Assembly (NCBI GenBank): GCA_022424925.1
Contig: JAKMGM010000133.1
Coordinates: 1-9,716, forward strand
Source: Candidatus Poseidoniaceae archaeon
GTDB taxonomy: Archaea > Thermoplasmatota > Poseidoniia > Poseidoniales > Poseidoniaceae
Direction: 5' to 3'
Length of the DNA: 9,716 nt
The notes under the pieces were generated by a model, which saw only the letters and a program-made list of their open reading frames with translations, was not told the origin of the DNA and searched no databases. Positions 5,253 through 9,716 of this stretch are shown here, piece by piece. A program made the translations under genes and the position numbers. Numbering within the stretch: the first letter of the stretch is position 1; every line of letters starts with the position of its first letter.

Positions 5253-8200
5253 CACCAATCCGCTTCTGATACGATATGGCCTCAGGAAGGCAGTAACGAT
5301 ACAGGATGGGTGCAATTGGATGCCATCGGAGCGAATGGGGTCACAGGTGCGCAGGCCAGCGCTTCTTGGACGCTCGAATTTGCACCGGGTGCTGAACTAT
5401 CCAATGTCTCGTTCCAAGTCCGTGTCAACGGTAGCGATGGGTTGATGATCGAAGAACCGATGCTTGTTGCGAGCGATGTTGGTGTCAATCTCTTGGATTG
5501 GCGAGGACTCGGTATGCTTGGCTCCCACGACAGTTTCACTGGACCTAACCCCTACTCTGGACGGCTCAGTCCGAACAGCGATTCGGGGGCAACATGGACG
5601 TTACCTTCAGATGCAGAAATCACCGAACTCATCATCGAAGCGCTCACGCCGGTCGACCCCGTTGTCGCATTGGCACCGCTTGAACTTACAATCTCCGCAG
5701 CGGCGATACATCCCGATGACGGCCGAATGTATCTCGCGATCGAGGAATCCCTCATGACATTGGATTATTCGAACGACCCGATTATTATCGACATCATGGA
5801 AATGAATTCACCTATTTTGGATATCGTCATTGATACGGCAAACAATGTGTTCCACCTTCTTACCGAGGATGACGGATTCTTTGCTTATTCATTGAAGGAC
5901 ACCAGTGAACAAACAGGATTGCCATCGCTTGGCACAACTCAGCCAAATTTCGATACGTTCGTCATCGCTTCCGATGGTTTTGTCTACGCTGCTAATGAAA
6001 ACGGCATCGCAAAATGGAACGGATTAAGTTGGAGTTCTCCAATGACAAAAACCAGTCCCGGAAAGGCAAATTCAATTTTAGAAGTGGACAATGTTCTCTA
6101 TGTATCGTTCGAAGATGAAGGGGTAGTTCGATGGGATTTGAGTTCCAGTACTGCGCTCTCGACGTGGTCTACTGCCAATGCCCTTCACTCTGACGACATC
6201 ACTGAAATGATGATTTCAGGTAATCAAATACTCTTCGCATCGCAAGACAATGGATTAGCCCGCTATGACTGGAGTTCCGGATTTTGGCTCTCGACATGGA
6301 ACAACGGAAACTGGCTTGCAAGCAATACAATCAACGGGATGGCAAGATCTGGAGCAGACCTGTTTGTACTCAGCGGCGACACACTCCACATCTACGATAC
6401 GGCGGTCGGCGTCTTCACAGGCTCACAACCGATTTCCAACTTTGGGCTAACTGGCGACGGAGTTGACCTGTTGGTATGGCCGTCGATTGGCGACCGTTCC
6501 CCATCTTCAGAACTGTTGCTACTCGGCAACGGTTTCGGTTCTTTTGCTGAATTATCCGCATCGCCAACCTTGACGCAAATCGGCACGCTGCTGATTGGTA
6601 GCGGCCCCACATCATCGAGCATGCAGGATGCTACCGAATTGAACGACGTGGTATTTGTGGCGGCAGATGAGTGGATGAATCGTTTTGATGCACAGTCATC
6701 ACGATGGCTTCAGCCAGTTTATCTGGGTACCTCCGTGAATCAATTGATGAACGATGGTTCTCATGTGTTCATCGCTTCAGAAAGCGGACTGCACATGATG
6801 CACAGCAATGGAACGCTGCTCCAAACTTGGGATACAGCGAACACCAATCTCAGCCAGAGTGAAGTCATTCGGGTCGATTCTGACGGTACTCGGGCAGTGG
6901 CCATCACCGGAACAGGGGATTTGTTAACGGTTGACTTGAGTGGTGCAGTCGCACCTACTGTGCAACAATATGACACCCCCGCTGTCGACGTTGTTCTCTT
7001 CAGTAATACGGTTCATCTTGCAACCGATACCAGCGGTGTGCTGCGTTATGACCTCTCAAACAACACTTGGCTTACCCCTTGGATTTCTACGGGCGTCAAC
7101 GGTGCTGATAACGTTCCAGTTGCAGTCACCGGAGATATCCTCTACTTTGGCATACCCGGCTATGGTGTTGCGCGCAAAGACCTGTCCACCGGCGAATTGA
7201 TGACGCCTCTGGTGGTGAGTTCGCAAACAACGAGCCCTTCAACCGGCGTACTCCCAAGCGACACAATCTATGCCTTGGAGGCAGACGGAAGTAACCTCTA
7301 CATTGGCACATCGGGCGGTGCTATCGAATGGGATGGTGCAAGCTCATCTTCGTTCCAAACCGGACGACAATGGGATACACGTCCACAACAATACTTCGAC
7401 TTCACAGTTACTGGAGGTGACGTCTATGCTGGAACCAACATCGGCGTGTGCAAATGGCCTACCAACCAAATTTCGTCAACAGACCCAGATTGTTTGAACG
7501 TCTACGACGGCATGCCGAACTGGGCAACATATTCGGTAGAAGCTGACAGTTACGGGTATATTTTCGGTGGAACGACTTCGGGTGTTGGAATCATCACAAC
7601 ATCTCCTTACGATGTCATCGGAGAGTGGGAAGCCGGAGAACAAACGGACAATGCGCCCGTAGAAGTCATCGACGACATCGCCTACATTGGACTCAATGGA
7701 ATTGGTATTGCCCGGTACGACATGCCCAACAATGCTTGGTTATCGGTTTGGACTGAAGACAATGTTCTCGACAACGGAAATCAAGATGTTACGGCACTCA
7801 TTGCAGACATTAATCCGGGCAACATATGGATCGGAGGCGATGATGGGCTCCAATTACTCAACACAACAACCGGTGCTGAAGTTTTTGATATTGAAAAGAA
7901 TTCAAATCTTTACGGTGACGGAAACGGGGAAAACGGCGATCCATTCGACCTTCGAATCTACAACGACGTCATGTACTATCACACCGGTTCAAGTGATGTA
8001 TTCAGACTCGACATTGCTAATTATTCGGTGCTCAGCGAACTTGCCGTCGATGCTCAAGTGAACGAGAACAACGGCATTATCAATGGGTTGAACATTATCG
8101 GAGACATCCTCATGGCGAGCGTTTCCTCAAATCAATGGTGGCAATCGGATGGGTCAGGTGGAATCGCTCAGTGGAACATTTCGAACGGCTCATGGGGTCA

Positions 8201-9713
8201 AAGTATACTCCCTATCGGCCAAGTTGACCGGGTGACAGCATATCAGTCATCGACAGGAAACATGTGGGTAGCTTGGGGCGAGAGTAATCTGGAACTCATG
8301 GCCGCAAATGGAACTTCGATGGGCATGTGGGACGAAAGTGATTTCAATTTCCCAATCCGTGAAATCGTTGAATACAATGGTGAGGTTTTGTTCGCAACCG
8401 AAGATGGAGTCGCTCGATACAACGAGACTTCCAACCAATGGCTCTCTCTTTGGGAAGAAGGAAATGGCTTGCCAAACAATGCAGGTTCACGAATCTATGA
8501 GTTGTGGACCGATGGTACGAACTTGGTTGTTGGTGGCGGTGATGTCAGTGGCTTTGGTCAGTTCCAGGGCGGTTCTGTATCCCATTGGGATGGAACAACA
8601 TGGAACCAATATTCGCTAGGACAAAGCGGTACACCAAACGGTTACCCAATCTCGATGGCGGAATGTGCGGGTCTCTTGCACATCGGTATCTATGCCAACA
8701 ACGGCGGTGTAGCCCGGTTCGATATGGCTAACGACACGTTCGTGGGCTCATTTACGGCTTCCGTATTGGATGAAGGTGAGGTGGCTGGCGTCGCATGTGA
8801 CGCTACAAATACACTCTATGTTGGATTCTATCAAGACCAGGCAGATATCAACAAATACAGCTACGCGACCAATTCATGGCTCACATCCATCACCACTGCA
8901 ACCAACAATATCCCGAGTGACAGAATATGGTGGGACGCCATGGACTACGCAAATGGACAACTCGTGCTCGGACACGGTCTTGGAACTTCGGGTGACAACA
9001 TCATTGGTGGCGGCTACACGATTATCGCAACTTCCGGAAACTCAAATGCTCAAGCGAGCATTAACGGAGCGGGTTCGTCAGTCACTTCATTCCAATGGGT
9101 CAACAACCAGTGGTTGGTCGGACAAGCTGGAGGCTCGTCCGGCTTCAGCAAGGTGCAAATGATTAGTTCCCTCGGTCAAAGCACTGTTGCCTCTCTACCT
9201 GGACTGGTGAGCGGTCAAGTAACGACCATGACTGGAAACGCAACACACATTTGGATGACAACTGCTGGGACAAACCAAGCATTTGGACAATCCAGTGGCG
9301 CAGGATTGCTGCAAGGTGAACGGCAAACTGATGGGACGATGCTGTGGCAAGAGGGATGGACGATGGCTGCAAACAGCCAAGCACAAGACGCCGAACTAAT
9401 CGGTACCGACCTTTACATTACAACAACACCTACAGGCATGTACAAACTTGATACGTTGACAGGTATTCTCACCCGAATAAACGGAGGACTGCACAGTTAT
9501 CAGGACGGAATGGTTCTCGACGGAACAACACTCGTCATTGGCCTAATGGGCAGCGGTGGGTCGGCTCCTGGAGTCCAACTTTATGACCTGCAGACTGGTT
9601 TTGGGATCGGTAAACTGATTGTTGGACTGCCTTCAAACGCTATCAATAATTTCTCAGCGACTTCAGATGTACTCTATATCGCTACTAACGTTTGTTTAGG
9701 ACTATGGAACTAG
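5133..9713 (+). CDS. Giant secreted multi-beta-propeller protein, C-terminus possibly artificial
   Basis: A 1526-residue exported protein. It has a basic n-region (MRR...QRDARR), a hydrophobic core (ALLLVSIMLLASAAP) and a probable cleavage after GVSA (37-40). Residues about 45-185 form an unrecognised beta-rich, aspartate/asparagine-rich domain. From about residue 198 to the end there are roughly 30 repeats averaging 45 residues with the pattern L-Y-(I/V)-(G/A)-T/S-x-x-G-(V/L)-A-R-(Y/W)-D-x-S-x-x-x-W-L-S-x-W, followed in some by N-G-L-P-S/N. This resembles the propeller repeats of two-component sensor ectodomains and predicts about four seven-bladed propellers. Such proteins bind ligands, polymers or other proteins; no catalytic motif is seen. 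Cysteines are rare: 773, 787, 1178, 1222 and 1521. The ATG at 5133 is chosen for its GGAG and because the signal peptide starts there; ATG 5082 and GTG 5019 are also in frame. No C-terminal anchor is present and the stop lies inside a blade three bases from the window end. Confidence 0.85.
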   Translation: MRRTASASTPQRDARRALLLVSIMLLASAAPILTLPGVSAHQSASDTIWPQEGSNDTGWVQLDAIGANGVTGAQASASWTLEFAPGAELSNVSFQVRVNGSDGLMIEEPMLVASDVGVNLLDWRGLGMLGSHDSFTGPNPYSGRLSPNSDSGATWTLPSDAEITELIIEALTPVDPVVALAPLELTISAAAIHPDDGRMYLAIEESLMTLDYSNDPIIIDIMEMNSPILDIVIDTANNVFHLLTEDDGFFAYSLKDTSEQTGLPSLGTTQPNFDTFVIASDGFVYAANENGIAKWNGLSWSSPMTKTSPGKANSILEVDNVLYVSFEDEGVVRWDLSSSTALSTWSTANALHSDDITEMMISGNQILFASQDNGLARYDWSSGFWLSTWNNGNWLASNTINGMARSGADLFVLSGDTLHIYDTAVGVFTGSQPISNFGLTGDGVDLLVWPSIGDRSPSSELLLLGNGFGSFAELSASPTLTQIGTLLIGSGPTSSSMQDATELNDVVFVAADEWMNRFDAQSSRWLQPVYLGTSVNQLMNDGSHVFIASESGLHMMHSNGTLLQTWDTANTNLSQSEVIRVDSDGTRAVAITGTGDLLTVDLSGAVAPTVQQYDTPAVDVVLFSNTVHLATDTSGVLRYDLSNNTWLTPWISTGVNGADNVPVAVTGDILYFGIPGYGVARKDLSTGELMTPLVVSSQTTSPSTGVLPSDTIYALEADGSNLYIGTSGGAIEWDGASSSSFQTGRQWDTRPQQYFDFTVTGGDVYAGTNIGVCKWPTNQISSTDPDCLNVYDGMPNWATYSVEADSYGYIFGGTTSGVGIITTSPYDVIGEWEAGEQTDNAPVEVIDDIAYIGLNGIGIARYDMPNNAWLSVWTEDNVLDNGNQDVTALIADINPGNIWIGGDDGLQLLNTTTGAEVFDIEKNSNLYGDGNGENGDPFDLRIYNDVMYYHTGSSDVFRLDIANYSVLSELAVDAQVNENNGIINGLNIIGDILMASVSSNQWWQSDGSGGIAQWNISNGSWGQSILPIGQVDRVTAYQSSTGNMWVAWGESNLELMAANGTSMGMWDESDFNFPIREIVEYNGEVLFATEDGVARYNETSNQWLSLWEEGNGLPNNAGSRIYELWTDGTNLVVGGGDVSGFGQFQGGSVSHWDGTTWNQYSLGQSGTPNGYPISMAECAGLLHIGIYANNGGVARFDMANDTFVGSFTASVLDEGEVAGVACDATNTLYVGFYQDQADINKYSYATNSWLTSITTATNNIPSDRIWWDAMDYANGQLVLGHGLGTSGDNIIGGGYTIIATSGNSNAQASINGAGSSVTSFQWVNNQWLVGQAGGSSGFSKVQMISSLGQSTVASLPGLVSGQVTTMTGNATHIWMTTAGTNQAFGQSSGAGLLQGERQTDGTMLWQEGWTMAANSQAQDAELIGTDLYITTTPTGMYKLDTLTGILTRINGGLHSYQDGMVLDGTTLVIGLMGSGGSAPGVQLYDLQTGFGIGKLIVGLPSNAINNFSATSDVLYIATNVCLGLWN
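5265..5687 (+). other. Unrecognised N-terminal beta-rich domain of the propeller protein
   Basis: Residues about 45-185 lie between the signal peptide and the first propeller unit. The stretch alternates short hydrophobic strands with Asp/Asn/Gly/Ser turns (for example WTLEFAPGAELSNVSFQVRV and ATWTLPSDAEITELIIEAL). Two halves both begin W-T-L and are followed by a strand, which suggests a beta-sandwich that may bind calcium or sugars. No family was recognised, and the boundaries are approximate. Confidence 0.4.
5724..9710 (+). repeat. Array of about 30 beta-propeller blades (protein-level repeat)
   Basis: Clear units begin near residues 198, 238, 282, 321, 366, 409, 461, 507, 545, 587, 627, 669, 721, 763, 808, 849, 898, 946, 991, 1044, 1085, 1130, 1181, 1227, 1276, 1327, 1373, 1426, 1467 and 1513. 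The best preserved, at 366 (GLARYDWSSGFWLSTW), 849 (GIARYDMPNNAWLSVW) and 1085 (GVARYNETSNQWLSLW), share a common core; others, such as 461 and 1327, are strongly diverged. The repeat is visible in protein, not as long DNA identity, so this is an old array rather than a recent expansion. Blade counts are by eye. Confidence 0.7.
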
Positions 9714-9716
9714 ATC

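Noticed and set aside
5133..9713. CRISPR, phage or toxin-immunity interpretation of the repetitive protein
   Set aside because: The repeats are diverged protein blades with no DNA-level identity or spacers, and there is no toxin tip, polymorphic C-terminal domain or immunity gene in the window.

Overview
The window looks like a piece of a marine prokaryotic chromosome, most likely a planktonic euryarchaeote of the Marine Group II (Poseidoniales) type. That assignment is an inference from style: compact genes with weak or absent Shine-Dalgarno sequences, a very large secreted beta-propeller protein with a twin-Arg-rich N-terminus, and a short hypothetical protein starting MGWWPFGKK. No rRNA, tRNA or taxonomic marker is present to prove it. 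No phage, IS, CRISPR or integration signature was seen.

Layout. Positions 1-122 (minus) hold the N-terminus of a small hydrophobic protein that runs off the left edge. It lies just downstream of rlmH (170-604, minus), a SPOUT methyltransferase of the 23S rRNA pseudouridine methyltransferase family. An 80-bp divergent spacer separates rlmH from a plus-strand run of three closely spaced genes: a 111-residue hypothetical protein (684-1019), a thioredoxin-fold/GST protein closely resembling prostaglandin E synthase 2 (1046-1738), and a cytoplasmic, membrane-tethered protein with a degenerate formylglycine-generating-enzyme (FGE/SUMF1) fold (1747-2586). The last of these overlaps tail-to-tail by 18 bp with a full-length MaeB-type malic enzyme fused to a phosphotransacetylase-like domain (2569-4887, minus).

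A 245-bp divergent intergenic region (4888-5132) with a cluster of nested inverted repeats separates maeB from a giant secreted protein (5133-9713, plus). That protein has a signal peptide, an unrecognised beta-rich N-terminal domain and roughly 30 beta-propeller blades of the two-component-regulator/ligand-binding type. Its reading frame stops three bases before the window ends, in the middle of a blade, so the C-terminus is suspect.

How the genes relate. MaeB links malate to pyruvate and NADPH, with the C-terminal domain probably sensing acetyl-CoA. The three-gene plus-strand unit is the least understood part: a CPFC thiol/heme-type protein next to an FGE-fold membrane protein without obvious catalytic cysteines. 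The propeller protein is presumably an exported or surface binding protein. I see no complete novel defence or biosynthetic system; the best leads are the PTGES2-like/FGE-like pair, the inverted-repeat cluster and the abrupt end of the propeller protein.
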